From NCBI GenBank assembly GCA_003280345.1, contig QCFB01000005.1:1-64000 (forward strand): a stretch of DNA of 64,000 nucleotides, given 5' to 3'. Below are positions 27,355 to 37,155 of this stretch, piece by piece (positions within the stretch are counted from its first letter, which is position 1; the number at the start of each line of letters is the position of its first letter). The notes under the pieces are model-generated. The model did not search any database. It saw only the letters and a list, made by a program, of their open reading frames with translations, and was not told the origin of the DNA. The position numbers were made by a program, and so were the translations under genes. This DNA comes from Prochlorococcus sp. AG-363-A16. Lineage in GTDB: Bacteria; Cyanobacteriota; Cyanobacteriia; PCC-6307; Cyanobiaceae.

Positions 27355-28005
27355 CTAATAGCTTCTTTCCTTAGGTTTGGCATCGATATTAAAGTTATTT
27401 AAATAGGGTATATTTAATTTCGCATTTTGAAGTTCTTTATTTTTTGAGATTAACTGTGAAGTTACATCCCAGCTGCCATTAAGTAACATTTCTCTAGGGC
27501 CTTGCTCTAATTTAATTCTCCAATTTCCAGCTGGGCTTATTAGGGACTCTTTTTGCAGGTCAAGATTGTAAATCTGCTCATATTTCATTGTGACTGATTC
27601 TTGTATTTCTTGAATTGTTGATATTGAACTTGTTGCACATGGAATGCCTAGTGCTAGGCAATTTCCATAAAATATTTCGGCAAAGCTTTGACCGATAATT
27701 GCTCGAATACCCCAGCGCATCAGTGCTTGAGGTGCATGCTCCCTGCTAGAACCACAACCAAAATTTTCATTGACTATTAATATCTTGCTACCTTGATTTT
27801 GGGGTAAATCAAATGGATGTAATCCATTTAGCTGAATTCGATCGTCTGCAAAAACACTCTTACCTAAAGATTCGAAACTTACACATTTAAGGAATCGGGC
27901 AGGGATAATTCGATCGGTATCAATATCATCACCTTTTAATGCAAAGGATCTTCCGATTACTTGATTAACTACACCAATTGGGAAGTTTGAATTTTGTAGG
28001 ACCAT
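27355..28005 (-). CDS. leuD: 3-isopropylmalate dehydratase small subunit
   Basis: Together with LeuC isomerises 2- to 3-isopropylmalate in leucine synthesis. The 216-residue protein has the swivel-domain motifs DDIDTDRIIPARFLK and NFGCGSSREHAPQAL, which bind substrate, followed by GQSFAEIFYGN. It is separated from leuC by 18 bases on the same strand. The C-terminus is longer than in Escherichia coli LeuD by about a dozen residues. It ends the minus-strand set glyA, cinA, leuC, leuD. Confidence 0.95.
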   Translation of the reverse strand: MVLQNSNFPIGVVNQVIGRSFALKGDDIDTDRIIPARFLKCVSFESLGKSVFADDRIQLNGLHPFDLPQNQGSKILIVNENFGCGSSREHAPQALMRWGIRAIIGQSFAEIFYGNCLALGIPCATSSISTIQEIQESVTMKYEQIYNLDLQKESLISPAGNWRIKLEQGPREMLLNGSWDVTSQLISKNKELQNAKLNIPYLNNFNIDAKPKERSY

Positions 28006-28023
28006 AATTTTGATAATGAATAT

Positions 28024-29439
28024 TTAGGAGTTGGTTTTCAGCAAGGTTCTGACATCAGTCACCTTCCCTGTCACAGCAGCAGCAGCAACCATTGCAGGAC
28101 TCATTAGGAGTGTTCTGCCTTTTGCTGACCCTTGACGTCCTTTGAAGTTTCTATTACTTGAGCTTGCGCTGATTTGATCTCCTTCAAGACGATCTGCATT
28201 CATGGCAAGACACATCGAACAGCCAGGCTCACGCCATTCAAACCCAGCTTTCCTAAATAAAATATCTAAACCTTGATCTTTTGCAGCTTGCGCTACATGC
28301 TCAGAGCCAGGTACTACAAATGCTTTGACCCCTTTTGCGACTTGACGATTTTTGGCAATTTCTGCAGCAGCTTGGAGGTCGCTAATTCGACCATTTGTAC
28401 AGCTGCCTATGAAACAAACATCTATTGGGACACCAGCGATCTTGGTGCCAGGTTTTAGCCCCATATAGAGATAGGCCTCTTCAGCTATCAAACGATCACT
28501 GCATTGAAGTAAAGATGGAGATGGGAGTGGCTCATCGATAGATATCCCTTGGCCAGGAGTGATGCCCCATGTGATTGTTGGGTTGATTTTTGACATATCA
28601 AAGCGAACTTCGTCATCGAAATGAGCTTTAGGGTCGCTTCGTAAGCTTTCCCACCAGTTAACTGCTCGATTCCATGCTTCACCATATGGGCTATGAATAC
28701 GCCCTTCTAAATATTCAAAAGTAACTTCATCAGGATTGAAATAGCCACAACGAGCACCGCCTTCGATAGCCATATTGCAGATCGTCATCCTTTCCTCCAT
28801 GGAGAGAGAAGTTGCTCCAGGGCCAGCAAATTCATACGCATACCCCACACCTCCTTTGACGCCAAGCGTACGTATTACGTGCAAAATGAGATCTTTGGCA
28901 TAAACCCCAGCATTGAGTTGCCCGTCTAACCAAATGCGGCGCACTTTTAACTTGTTGATAGCGAGGCTTTGACTGGCCAGTACATCTCTTACTTGACTTG
29001 TACCTATCCCAAATGCGATTGCTCCAAAAGCTCCATGAGTGGAGGTGTGGGAGTCCCCGCATGCCACAGTCATCCCAGGTTGGGTAAGACCTAACTCAGG
29101 AGCGATTACATGAACAATGCCTTGATTTCCACTCCCAATACCATGCATTTTGATGCCATAGGTTTTGCAGTTTTTTTCGAGGGTACTGATCATCTCTTCA
29201 GCAAGAGGATCAGGGAAAGGACGTTTTTGATTGATTGTCGGAACAATATGGTCGACAGTTGCCACCGTTTGCTCAGGGCACTTAACTTGCAAACCTTTAT
29301 CTTTTAAAGCTGCGAAGGCTTGTGGACTAGTGACCTCATGGATTAAATGTAGGCCTACAAAAAGTTGAGTAGACCCTCCTGGAAGATTGGCTACTCGATG
29401 CAAATCCCAAACTTTGTCGTAGAGAGTGCAGGAGCTCAA
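28024..29439 (-). CDS. leuC: 3-isopropylmalate dehydratase large subunit
   Basis: Iron-sulfur subunit of isopropylmalate isomerase, 471 residues. The aconitase-family landmarks are [16 protein letters not shown], the first cluster cysteine in FIGSCTNGR, and the second pair in [11 protein letters not shown], giving three Cys ligands for a 4Fe-4S cluster. The start is ATG 29439 ([11 protein letters not shown]). leuD follows 18 bases later, and cinA precedes by 26 bases in the same direction. The arrangement implies one transcript, though cinA has no metabolic link. Confidence 0.96.
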   Translation of the reverse strand: MSSCTLYDKVWDLHRVANLPGGSTQLFVGLHLIHEVTSPQAFAALKDKGLQVKCPEQTVATVDHIVPTINQKRPFPDPLAEEMISTLEKNCKTYGIKMHGIGSGNQGIVHVIAPELGLTQPGMTVACGDSHTSTHGAFGAIAFGIGTSQVRDVLASQSLAINKLKVRRIWLDGQLNAGVYAKDLILHVIRTLGVKGGVGYAYEFAGPGATSLSMEERMTICNMAIEGGARCGYFNPDEVTFEYLEGRIHSPYGEAWNRAVNWWESLRSDPKAHFDDEVRFDMSKINPTITWGITPGQGISIDEPLPSPSLLQCSDRLIAEEAYLYMGLKPGTKIAGVPIDVCFIGSCTNGRISDLQAAAEIAKNRQVAKGVKAFVVPGSEHVAQAAKDQGLDILFRKAGFEWREPGCSMCLAMNADRLEGDQISASSSNRNFKGRQGSAKGRTLLMSPAMVAAAAVTGKVTDVRTLLKTNS

Positions 29440-29465
29440 TGTTTAAATTCCATAGGCGAAGCACC

Positions 29466-30761
29466 CTAACCCCGAGCTAGCAGAAGTATGCGCAGTTGAT
29501 TGAGAGCTCTAATAACACTCAACCGCTGAATATCGCCTCTTTTTCTATGTGTGCCGAAGTTTTCTGAGGTTGATGAACAAATATGAGGACCTGCCACAGC
29601 AAAGTGAACTAAACCAATTGGTTTGGATTGTGTCCCTCCGGCTGGTCCTGCTATTCCAGTTACAGCAATTCCCCAATCTGATTGGAATTTTTCGCGGGCA
29701 CCTTTTGCCATTGCCTGAGCAACTGGGGCAGAAACTGCACCATGAGTAATGAGCATTTGGGCTGGGATGTCTAGCAAACTTTCCTTCATGAGATTGGTAT
29801 ACACAATTACTCCTCCTATGAAAGCTTCTGAAGCTCCAGGAATTGCAGTCAAGGCGGCACCAATACCTCCGCCTGTGCATGACTCTGCGACTGACATGCT
29901 TTGCCCACGTTTGCGCAGCAACTCAAGGACAACAGATGCCAAGCTGTCGCTTTCATACCCATAAAGTTGCAAGCCAGTCCTTAGACGAAGCTCACTTTCT
30001 ATTGGAGTGATTAATTGATTAGCTTTGGTGCGATTAGCTTCTTTGGCAGTTATTCGCAACTTGACCTCTCCTAACTCTGCGTATGGAGCCACGGTTGGGT
30101 TTCTTATCTGTAGAAGATCGTGTATTTGTTCAGCTAATGCAGACTCGCTAATCCCTGTAAAACGAAGGACCTTGCTAACTAAAACTTGATTAGTTCCTTC
30201 ATTAGCTTGAAGCCATGGGACTGCTGAATTAATCCACATTTCTTTGAGTTCAGAGGGGACACCTGGAAAAGTCATTAAAGTGAATCCAGGTTTAGGTGAC
30301 CAGATAATTCCTGGGGCTGTTCCTATTGGATTAGGAATAACCTCAGCTCCACATGGAATGAGAGCTTGTTTTCGGTTGCTCTCTACAAAGGCACATTTAT
30401 TAGTGGCTAGTTTCTCTTTTATATCTATTAAAATCTCGGCTCTTTCTTCTAAAGGTGCATTAAATGCAGTTGCTATTGCTTGAGTCGTTAGATCATCTGG
30501 TGTTGGTCCAAGACCACCTGTGGTGATAAGGATTCGACTACGATTTGAAATGTCAATTATTGCTCCTTGTAATCGTTCTAAATTATCACCAACTACACTT
30601 TGCCTGTAGTGAGAGAGTCCTAGAGATGATAATTCCTCGGCTAGCCATCGAGCATTTGTATTAATTATATTCCCAAGTAATATTTCAGTGCCAATACAAA
30701 GTATCTCTACCCCATATTTCTTTTTTTTATCTTCAGGATAAGGAGATTGAGCTATTGTCAC
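29466..30761 (-). CDS. cinA: CinA-like protein (MoCF domain plus nicotinamide-nucleotide amidase domain)
   Basis: A 431-residue two-domain protein. The N-terminal MoCF-like part has [26 protein letters not shown] and [12 protein letters not shown], which belong to the CinA/MoaB fold. The C-terminal domain ([18 protein letters not shown] then [14 protein letters not shown] and GIAGPAGG) is the PncC-type deamidase of NAD recycling (known for CinA-C). The gene's first 29 bases overlap the end of glyA. The start could be slightly downstream. Its place in competence is uncertain in a cyanobacterium. Confidence 0.88.
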   Translation of the reverse strand: MTIAQSPYPEDKKKKYGVEILCIGTEILLGNIINTNARWLAEELSSLGLSHYRQSVVGDNLERLQGAIIDISNRSRILITTGGLGPTPDDLTTQAIATAFNAPLEERAEILIDIKEKLATNKCAFVESNRKQALIPCGAEVIPNPIGTAPGIIWSPKPGFTLMTFPGVPSELKEMWINSAVPWLQANEGTNQVLVSKVLRFTGISESALAEQIHDLLQIRNPTVAPYAELGEVKLRITAKEANRTKANQLITPIESELRLRTGLQLYGYESDSLASVVLELLRKRGQSMSVAESCTGGGIGAALTAIPGASEAFIGGVIVYTNLMKESLLDIPAQMLITHGAVSAPVAQAMAKGAREKFQSDWGIAVTGIAGPAGGTQSKPIGLVHFAVAGPHICSSTSENFGTHRKRGDIQRLSVIRALNQLRILLLARG

Positions 30762-32007
30762 TGTAGAGAGGGAATTTAGTGCAAAGCTCTAATACTTTGT
30801 CTTTGCAGTTTTTTTGTATATGTTCATCTTCCGGGTTTAGCAATTTATTTGCAATCACGTCTGCAACTTCTGAGAAGGCTTCTTCATCAAAACCTCGGGT
30901 AGTTAGGGCTGCACTACCTAATCTCAGTCCACTCGTTACAAATGGGGACTCTGGATCAAAAGGAACAGTGTTTTTGTTAGCGGTGATGTTGACTTCACTG
31001 ATCAACAAGTCAGCTACTTTCCCAGTCATACCGATGCTTCTTAGATCAAGAAGGACTATGTGGTTGTCTGTTCCTTTGCTCACAACTGAGATTCCTCTTT
31101 TGCTGATTTGACTAGCTAAGGCTTTTGCATTGGCAACAATCTGTGTGCTGTAGCTAAGAAAATCTGGCTGTAGAGCTTCTCCAAATGCAACTGCTTTAGC
31201 TGCAATTACGTGCTCAAGAGGCCCACCTTGGGACCCAGGGAAAACAGCTTTATCAAATTTACGGCCAAAATCTTCATCTCTACATAACATCAAACCGCCT
31301 CTTGGTCCACGAAGTGTTTTGTGAGTAGTAGTAGTGACTACATCACAGTGAGGCACAGGGTTGGGGTGGATTCCTGCTGCAACAAGCCCTGCTATATGGG
31401 CAATATCAGCTAATAAATATGCACCTACTTCATCTGCAATTGAGCGGAAAGCAGCAAAGTCGATAGTACGTGGATACGCGGAGAATCCGCATACAATTAA
31501 TTTGGGACGATGTTCCAGTGCTTGTTTCCTAATGGCTTCCATATCGAGTATTTGAGTCTGCGGATCAACGCCATAACTAACTATTTTGAACCACTTTCCG
31601 CTGACGTTCACTGGTGAACCGTGGGTTAGATGTCCTCCATGAGAAAGGTCCATCCCCATAATTGTTTCTCCAGGTTTTAGTAAAGCTAGAAATACAGCGA
31701 AATTAGCTTGAGCCCCACTATGCGGTTGTACGTTTGCCCAAGCTGCATTGAAGAGCTTCTTGGCACGTTGAATAGCTAATTCTTCGATTGCATCAATGTG
31801 CTCACAGCCTCCGTAATAACGTTTATGAGGAAGACCTTCTGCATATTTATTTGTCAGTACAGAGCCTTGAGCTTGCATTACAGCTTTTGAAGTGAAGTTT
31901 TCACTTGCAATTAATTCCAGGTGGGTTTCCTGCCTTTTTCGCTCCTCATTAATTAACTTGGCAATGGCGGCATCAGTGTCCGTCAAAGCAGCATTAATTT
32001 TATTCAA
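30733..32007 (-). CDS. glyA: Serine hydroxymethyltransferase
   Basis: PLP enzyme that interconverts serine and glycine while loading tetrahydrofolate with one-carbon units. At 424 residues the full-length fold is present: [20 protein letters not shown], the YYGGCEHID segment, [13 protein letters not shown], and the PLP-binding lysine in [16 protein letters not shown] near 229. The start is ATG 32007. The 3' end overlaps cinA by 29 bases. It also feeds methylene-tetrahydrofolate to ThyX. tRNA-Arg and its terminator lie about 100 bases upstream. Confidence 0.96.
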   Translation of the reverse strand: MNKINAALTDTDAAIAKLINEERKRQETHLELIASENFTSKAVMQAQGSVLTNKYAEGLPHKRYYGGCEHIDAIEELAIQRAKKLFNAAWANVQPHSGAQANFAVFLALLKPGETIMGMDLSHGGHLTHGSPVNVSGKWFKIVSYGVDPQTQILDMEAIRKQALEHRPKLIVCGFSAYPRTIDFAAFRSIADEVGAYLLADIAHIAGLVAAGIHPNPVPHCDVVTTTTHKTLRGPRGGLMLCRDEDFGRKFDKAVFPGSQGGPLEHVIAAKAVAFGEALQPDFLSYSTQIVANAKALASQISKRGISVVSKGTDNHIVLLDLRSIGMTGKVADLLISEVNITANKNTVPFDPESPFVTSGLRLGSAALTTRGFDEEAFSEVADVIANKLLNPEDEHIQKNCKDKVLELCTKFPLYSDNSSISLS

Positions 32008-32108
32008 GGAGCGATCCTCCGTATTTGTTGGATAGAAACTTAGCGATAGTAGGCAATGTCTCTTCTGTATTCAAAATCTTTTGGAAGTTGCTTCTTAGAA
32101 AGAGAGCT

Positions 32109-32134
32109 AAAAAAAAACTGCCCGCAGGGCAGTT
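32109..32134 (-). terminator. Intrinsic terminator downstream of tRNA-Arg
   Basis: On the minus strand AACTGCCC/GGGCAGTT form an 8-base stem with a 3-base loop (plus-strand arms 32116-32123 and 32127-32134), followed by a run of nine T. It lies about five bases behind the tRNA-Arg gene and separates it from glyA, so it most likely ends the tRNA transcript. Confidence 0.85.
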
Positions 32135-32139
32135 ATGAG

Positions 32140-32213
32140 CGCGCCTGGAGAGATTCGAACTCCCGACCCTCTGATCCGTAGTCAGATGCTCTAATCCGCT
32201 GAGCTACAGGCGC
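32140..32213 (-). tRNA. tRNA-Arg (anticodon ACG)
   Basis: A 74-base cloverleaf on the minus strand: acceptor stem GCGCCTG/CAGGCGC, discriminator G, D-arm with GCTCAGCGGATTAGAGC, anticodon stem TCTGA/TCAGA enclosing CTACGGA (anticodon ACG, read as ICG after A34 deamination), and T-arm GGGAGTTCGAATCTCTC with one G-T pair. CCA is not encoded. It is followed by a strong terminator. Confidence 0.95.
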
Positions 32214-32409
32214 ATGAAGGATTCAATAAGAGCCCATAGAGGGGGTGTTAGTCAACTTAATCATGTAGAGAACCCCGTAACTCTTTGAAAAATCAATAAG
32301 TTTTTTACTATTGATTTTTCTCGAGTTGTCTTTTTTTTGATTTTGCACCAACTAGCTAAGGGGAAGAATCCTTTACTAGAAAGGAATGATTCACACTAAA
32401 GAACTTTTC

Positions 32410-32700
32410 ATGACTCTCGATCCAGCTGAAATGAGAGAACTTCAAATTTCCATTGGAGATCGTATCTATATTCAAGTGGCTAATTGGCATCTTTATCTTG
32501 GTGATGCTGGCTTAGCAGAGGCTCTTGCCATGGAATGCAATGCAAATCTTGATCAAGGGCCTAATGTTGCGGCAAGAAAGGGTTTGGAGGCAGTTCAGGT
32601 CGCATTAGGTGGAGGCAATACCCATATGCCTTTAGCTCGATTAATACCTCCTGGACAGCTTTTTGATCTTGAGGAGATTTTGGGCCCCTATTGCAGATAA
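32410..32700 (+). CDS. DUF3181 family protein
   Basis: A 96-residue soluble protein if started at ATG 32410 (MTLDPAEMRELQ). An upstream ATG 24 bases earlier (32386) is possible. The run ISIGDRIYIQVANWHLYLGDA then LAEALAMECNA fits the small cyanobacterial DUF3181 family, whose function is unknown. The C-terminal VQVALGGGNTHMPLARLIPP is also conserved-looking. It lies 25 bases before a second small plus-strand gene, and both point towards murJ on the opposite strand. Confidence 0.7.
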   Translation: MTLDPAEMRELQISIGDRIYIQVANWHLYLGDAGLAEALAMECNANLDQGPNVAARKGLEAVQVALGGGNTHMPLARLIPPGQLFDLEEILGPYCR

Positions 32701-32725
32701 GGTTGTTTTGACTAACTGAGGGCCC

Positions 32726-33007
32726 TTGCTCATTATCGAGGTTACTAATGTTCGAGAGGTCATGCGGCAACGCTTTGGATCTCTTGGTGGCCGGCTTATA
32801 GGAAAGGTCGTTAATGAGGAGGCTCAGGTGGAAAAAGCTTTGATTGAGGAAATGGAAATTGCTTTCCAAGAATTTGGGATAGAGGCTCGAATCCTTTCCG
32901 TACAAGGCCCTGAGTTGTCAGAAGATAAAAATTTGGAATTTCCACTTCAAGTTCGAGAGGATCGCAAAGTACTCCTTAAAGACGACCAATCTTTGTCCGA
33001 AGAATGA
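32726..33007 (+). CDS. Small hypothetical protein
   Basis: A 93-residue protein that begins at TTG 32726, the first possible codon after an in-frame stop at 32717. A GAGGG stretch three bases ahead supports a ribosome-binding site. The protein has a mixed start (LIIEVTNVREVMRQRFGSLGGRLIGK), then an acidic helical region and a charged tail. I do not recognise a named family; it seems to be one of the small unknowns common in marine picocyanobacteria. It is probably co-transcribed with the DUF3181 gene. Its 3' end overlaps murJ by 32 bases, convergent. Confidence 0.55.
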   Translation: MLIIEVTNVREVMRQRFGSLGGRLIGKVVNEEAQVEKALIEEMEIAFQEFGIEARILSVQGPELSEDKNLEFPLQVREDRKVLLKDDQSLSEE

Positions 33008-34589
33008 TTATGAGGTCATCAATTTCTTGAACTTTTAACCAGCTACCTATTAGTCCAAACGTCAAAATACAAGCTGCAGTACATGTAATTGTTTGCATTA
33101 ATAGTCCCCAAAAACTTATAGGCCAATGCCATATCAGGATTGACTTTAATGACCAGCCAATTAAGCCTGCAACGGTTCCTGAAAAAAATAATTTGAGGCT
33201 ATCTTTAGCCCAATCTCTTAAAGGCAACCCTCCAAGTCGTTTATGAAGACTGAATAAAAGTGCTGTAGATGTAAGTAAGTTGACACCAACAGTTGCTAGC
33301 ACCAGCCCAGGTGCACCAAAGTTGAATGGAGATTGGTTGCCCCACGGTGTTGGACCTCCAATTAAGATCCAATCGAAAAGACCATTTAGAGCTATCCCCG
33401 CAATTGACAGGCGAAAAGGTGTTTTCCCATCACCTAGAGCATAGAAAACTCGAACTAATACATCTCTTCCCAGATATGCAGGCATCCCAATCCCGTATGC
33501 CATTAATAATCCAGCTACGAGATTTACTGCTTTGCTATCAAATGCTCCTCTCTCATAAACAAGACTCACTATTGAGTTAGCTAGAATTATAAAAATTGCT
33601 CCCAAAGGAATCATGCTTGCGGATGAAAGCATGATTCCTTGACGAATTCTTTTTAATAATTCATTTTGATTTTGAGGTCCAGTGAGCTTAGAAAAAGTTG
33701 GAAGGAGGGGAATTAGTAAAGCATTAGAAATTAAGCCTAAAGGTGCCTGGACTATAAAAGTTGCGTAGCTCAATCCTGCGGCTGCCCCAACAATGTTGGA
33801 GGCAAAAAATAGATCAGTAAATACGTTTATTTGCAACATCCCTGATGAAAGAGTCGCAGGAGCAATTATTTGCAAAACCTCTTTTACTCCTTGGTGATTC
33901 AAGTCCCAAACGAGTCTCATCTTTGCTAATCCCTTTTGAATTAGGGCAGGGAGTTGAAGCAGCCATTGGAGCAAAGCGCCAGTCAAGGTAGCTACGGCGA
34001 GAAGAATTCCGCCTTTTGCTTCAAGGTTCAAAGAGCCGTTAGCTGGACCGTTGATTAGCCAAAAGGTGCTTACTCCAACTATTAAGACCAAACTTGAGGT
34101 GAGAGGGGAAATGGCTGGAACAAAGAATTCATCATTCGCATTTAATGAGCCAAACCCAAGCCCTATTAACCCTGCAAAGAGGGCTATTGGGGCCATGATC
34201 TGTAATTGCAAAACTGCAATTTTGTGAATTTCCGGACTTAGGCCTGGACCCAGAATATTGATTAGCGGATTAGCAGCTAACACTAGAAATCCGGTAACGA
34301 TTATCAGAACTCCACTCACCAATGTGTTTATTGCAGCAAGTACATATGCACCTTCTTGCTTTGTTCGTCGGCTGAGAACACTAACCATTGCATTATGAAA
34401 TGGTCCGTTTATTCCTCCTAAGAGGATTAAAAAAAATCCTGGCAAGACGTATGCATAGCTGTACGCGTCATAAGCGGCACCCACTCCAAATGCGCCAGCT
34501 ATTACAAGCTGACGAGCCATTCCACCTGCTTTGCTTAGTAGGGTCCCTAATGTGACTACTAAGGCAATGCGCTTGAGAGATCTCGACAT
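32976..34589 (-). CDS. murJ: Lipid II flippase MurJ
   Basis: Polytopic inner-membrane protein that flips the peptidoglycan precursor lipid II to the periplasm. The 537-residue product has about 14 hydrophobic segments. Family landmarks are the N-terminal LGTLLSKAGGMARQLVIAGAFG, PGFFLILLGGINGPFHNAMV and the LISNALLIPLLPTFS segment. Length and fold agree with MviN/MurJ of the MOP exporter family. The 3' end overlaps the small plus-strand gene by 32 bases. It reads divergently from sfsA with a gap of 87 bases that should hold both promoters. Confidence 0.92.
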   Translation of the reverse strand: MSRSLKRIALVVTLGTLLSKAGGMARQLVIAGAFGVGAAYDAYSYAYVLPGFFLILLGGINGPFHNAMVSVLSRRTKQEGAYVLAAINTLVSGVLIIVTGFLVLAANPLINILGPGLSPEIHKIAVLQLQIMAPIALFAGLIGLGFGSLNANDEFFVPAISPLTSSLVLIVGVSTFWLINGPANGSLNLEAKGGILLAVATLTGALLQWLLQLPALIQKGLAKMRLVWDLNHQGVKEVLQIIAPATLSSGMLQINVFTDLFFASNIVGAAAGLSYATFIVQAPLGLISNALLIPLLPTFSKLTGPQNQNELLKRIRQGIMLSSASMIPLGAIFIILANSIVSLVYERGAFDSKAVNLVAGLLMAYGIGMPAYLGRDVLVRVFYALGDGKTPFRLSIAGIALNGLFDWILIGGPTPWGNQSPFNFGAPGLVLATVGVNLLTSTALLFSLHKRLGGLPLRDWAKDSLKLFFSGTVAGLIGWSLKSILIWHWPISFWGLLMQTITCTAACILTFGLIGSWLKVQEIDDLIIILRTKIGRL

Positions 34590-34676
34590 TCTTTAGCCCA
34601 AGACAATCACAATTGGTTAGTAAGCATTATTAGTGTTTTCTCCTCGAGTCACTATTGCAATAGTGACGAAGCTCAG

Positions 34677-35441
34677 ATGGACGGGAAGACACTTATTAAA
34701 TTTCCTCCTTTGGAAGAAGGCATCTTGCTTAAGAGGTATAAGCGCTTCCTGGCAGATGTTGAGTTGAAGAATGGAGAAGTTGTTACCGCACATTGTGCCA
34801 ACACTGGTCCAATGTCAGGAGTTCTCTGCCTAGGAGGAAAAGTAAGGCTTAGATACGCTCCTTCTCCTACTCGCAAATTGGCTTGGTCATGGGAACAAGC
34901 AGAAGTAACTTCTGCAAAAGGACCTGGATTGACTTGTTGGGTAGGTGTAAACACAGCCTTGCCTAACAAGCTTGTTCGCCTGGCAATTGAGGGAGGTTTC
35001 TTAGATGAGAAACTTGGAGCTATCGAAGAAATTCGTAGAGAAGTTACATATGGCAGGAGTCGACGTAGCAGAATTGATTTGCATCTAACTCCTAAAATCA
35101 AGTCTTTTGATACGAGATCTATTTTTTTAGAGGTAAAAAATACAACTTGGACTCAAGGGTCTTTAGCTCTGTTTCCTGACACTGTTACTGAACGTGGTCA
35201 GAAGCACTTGAAAGAACTTATGGATGTTTTGCCTGAATCAAGAGCTGTTTTGGTTCCTTGTCTTAGTCGTAATGATGTTGAGGCTTTTGCTCCTGGGGAC
35301 AGTGCAGACCCTGCTTATGGAAAGTTATTCAGGATGGCCATTAGCTCAGGTGTGGAAGTGATTCCTTGTTGCTTTAGTTTTCATGTTGATGAAATCACTT
35401 GGCAAGGGACCAGACCAGTGAAAATGGACAAATCGCTTTAG
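34677..35441 (+). CDS. sfsA: SfsA family protein
   Basis: A 254-residue member of the SfsA family (sugar fermentation stimulation protein), predicted to bind nucleic acid and to have a nuclease-like fold; its biological role is unresolved. Typical stretches are FPPLEEGILLKRYKRFLADVE, ANTGPMSGVLCLG, YAPSPTRKLAWSWE, GVNTALPNKLV and the FPDTVTERGQKHLKEL segment with conserved acidic and lysine residues. The start ATG at 34677 gives MDGKTLIKFPP. It stands alone, upstream of amt. Confidence 0.9.
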   Translation: MDGKTLIKFPPLEEGILLKRYKRFLADVELKNGEVVTAHCANTGPMSGVLCLGGKVRLRYAPSPTRKLAWSWEQAEVTSAKGPGLTCWVGVNTALPNKLVRLAIEGGFLDEKLGAIEEIRREVTYGRSRRSRIDLHLTPKIKSFDTRSIFLEVKNTTWTQGSLALFPDTVTERGQKHLKELMDVLPESRAVLVPCLSRNDVEAFAPGDSADPAYGKLFRMAISSGVEVIPCCFSFHVDEITWQGTRPVKMDKSL

Positions 35442-35585
35442 TCCATAAATACGTTTGTTAACGATTTAATTATCTAAGAGAGACTTTTGTATCAAAAACG
35501 ACTTGTTTAAACTCATATTCTGCCATTTTGTACCGGTACGATCTGTTCCTTCAAGTCCGGATCACTTAGCAGATTTAAATTTTCC

Positions 35586-37049
35586 ATGACAACTGCTCTG
35601 CATTCGCCTAACAGGCGACGCACTGCTCGTCTTCAGGAGGTCAGCCTCTTAGACGGCCCAATGCTTCTCTTGCGCAGCATTCGTGGGTTCAGCTCTCATC
35701 GTTCTTTGATGTGGCTAGCTTGCGTGCCTATCGCTCTTTTTGGTTTAGGACTTTTCAATCTTTCGGCTCATGCCGCTGAGATGCCTGAATTAAATGCGGC
35801 TTTCTTGGCCAACAATCTCTGGCTATTAGTTGCAACGATCCTGGTTATCTTTATGAACGCCGGCTTTGCAATGGTTGAAGCAGGGATGTGCCGTCAAAAG
35901 AACGCAGTGAACATCCTTGCCAAAAACCTCTTTGTTTTTGCTCTTGCCGTTACTGCGTATTGGTTTGTTGGCTATTCGTTGATGTATGGCGATGCGATTG
36001 CCGCAGGATGGCTCTATTTCAACGGTTTGTTCTTTGACCCTGCTGTCACACCAGAATTAATTGGAGAAGCAGGGCTTGTCCCAACTGTCGATTTCCTTTT
36101 CCAAGCTGCCTTTGCAGGAACAGCAGCAACAATTGTTTCTGGATTAGTTGCTGAGAGAGTGAAGTTCGGTGAGTTTGTAGTTTTCTCCCTGATCCTTACT
36201 GCTTTTATTTATCCCATTGCAGGAAGTTGGCAGTGGAATGGTGGTTGGCTTAGTGAACTTGGATTTGTTGACTTTGCAGGGTCTTCGATTGTTCATTCAG
36301 TTGGGGCTTGGGCCGGTCTGGTTGGCGCGATGTTGCTAGGTCCTCGCATTGGAAAATTTGTTAATGGCAAAGCTCAAGCAATGCCAGGTCACAACATGGC
36401 AATAGCTACTTTGGGAGCCCTTGTCCTTTGGATTGGTTGGTATGGATTTAATCCTGGCTCTCAATTGGCAATGGATCAGTGGGTCCCTTATGTTGCTGTG
36501 ACAACTACCCTTGCAGCTGCAGGCGGAGCAATTGGTGCAACAGTTGTCTCCACAATGACATCTGGAAAGCCTGACTTGACCATGATTATCAATGGGATCT
36601 TGGCCGGCTTAGTAAGTGTTACTGCAGGTTGCGGCAACCTCACCTTGGCAGGTGCATGGCTGGCTGGTTTGGTCGGTGGAGTGATTGTTGTCTTCTCTGT
36701 ATCCACTCTTGATTCATTGGGCATCGATGATCCAGTTGGTGCGTTCTCTGTTCATGGTGTTTGTGGTGTTTGGGGCACTCTTGTTGTAGGGCTTTGGGGC
36801 TTTGATATCCAAGGTGATGGCTCAGCACTAGGTTTGTTTGTTGGCGGTGGCTTTAATCAGCTCTGGGTTCAGTTTGTTGGTTGTGCCGCTTACGCGATTT
36901 GGACTGTCCTAACTTGTTGGATTGCTTGGCAAGTGATTGGTAGTTTCTTTGGCGGAATTCGTGTTTCTGAGGATGAGGAGATTTCTGGTCTCGATATCGG
37001 TGAGCACGGTATGGAGGCATATCCTGACTTTGCTTCAGCTGGCAATTGA
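35586..37049 (+). CDS. amt: Ammonium transporter
   Basis: High-affinity ammonium permease of the Amt/MEP/Rh family, located in the plasma membrane. The 487-residue protein begins with about 60 extra residues: a basic N-terminus and then a hydrophobic segment ending in [12 protein letters not shown] that looks like a signal peptide. The Amt core follows with about 11 helices; motifs include [41 protein letters not shown] and [19 protein letters not shown] with the conserved pore histidines (in the IVHSVG and FSVHGV segments). A GTA-N8-GAC sequence at 35489-35502 in the upstream region could be an imperfect NtcA site. A clear terminator follows. Confidence 0.96.
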   Translation: MTTALHSPNRRRTARLQEVSLLDGPMLLLRSIRGFSSHRSLMWLACVPIALFGLGLFNLSAHAAEMPELNAAFLANNLWLLVATILVIFMNAGFAMVEAGMCRQKNAVNILAKNLFVFALAVTAYWFVGYSLMYGDAIAAGWLYFNGLFFDPAVTPELIGEAGLVPTVDFLFQAAFAGTAATIVSGLVAERVKFGEFVVFSLILTAFIYPIAGSWQWNGGWLSELGFVDFAGSSIVHSVGAWAGLVGAMLLGPRIGKFVNGKAQAMPGHNMAIATLGALVLWIGWYGFNPGSQLAMDQWVPYVAVTTTLAAAGGAIGATVVSTMTSGKPDLTMIINGILAGLVSVTAGCGNLTLAGAWLAGLVGGVIVVFSVSTLDSLGIDDPVGAFSVHGVCGVWGTLVVGLWGFDIQGDGSALGLFVGGGFNQLWVQFVGCAAYAIWTVLTCWIAWQVIGSFFGGIRVSEDEEISGLDIGEHGMEAYPDFASAGN

Positions 37050-37072
37050 GTCTCTACTCCTAAATTCATTTC

Positions 37073-37102
37073 AAAAAGCCTGGCTTAAGCCAGGCTTTTT
37101 TT
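37073..37102 (+). terminator. Intrinsic terminator of amt
   Basis: AAAAAGCCTGGC (37073-37084) pairs with GCCAGGCTTTTT (37089-37100) over a 4-base TTAA loop, and the T run continues to 37102. The stem lies 24 bases after the amt stop and separates it from ispH. Confidence 0.92.
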
Positions 37103-37155
37103 GTAGGTTGGTTAACCTCTTAATAAAGTTTTTAATTAGAATAGGGTTTAATGTT

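Noticed and set aside
29545-29880. Cysteine- and serine-rich 111-codon ORF inside cinA
   Set aside because: Overlaps the conserved CinA C-terminal domain in another frame on the same strand; composition is what frame-shifted translation gives.
36937-37155. Upstream extension of the ispH reading frame into amt
   Set aside because: The extra 73 residues overlap the end of amt in another frame and cross its terminator. IspH homology starts at ATG 37156.
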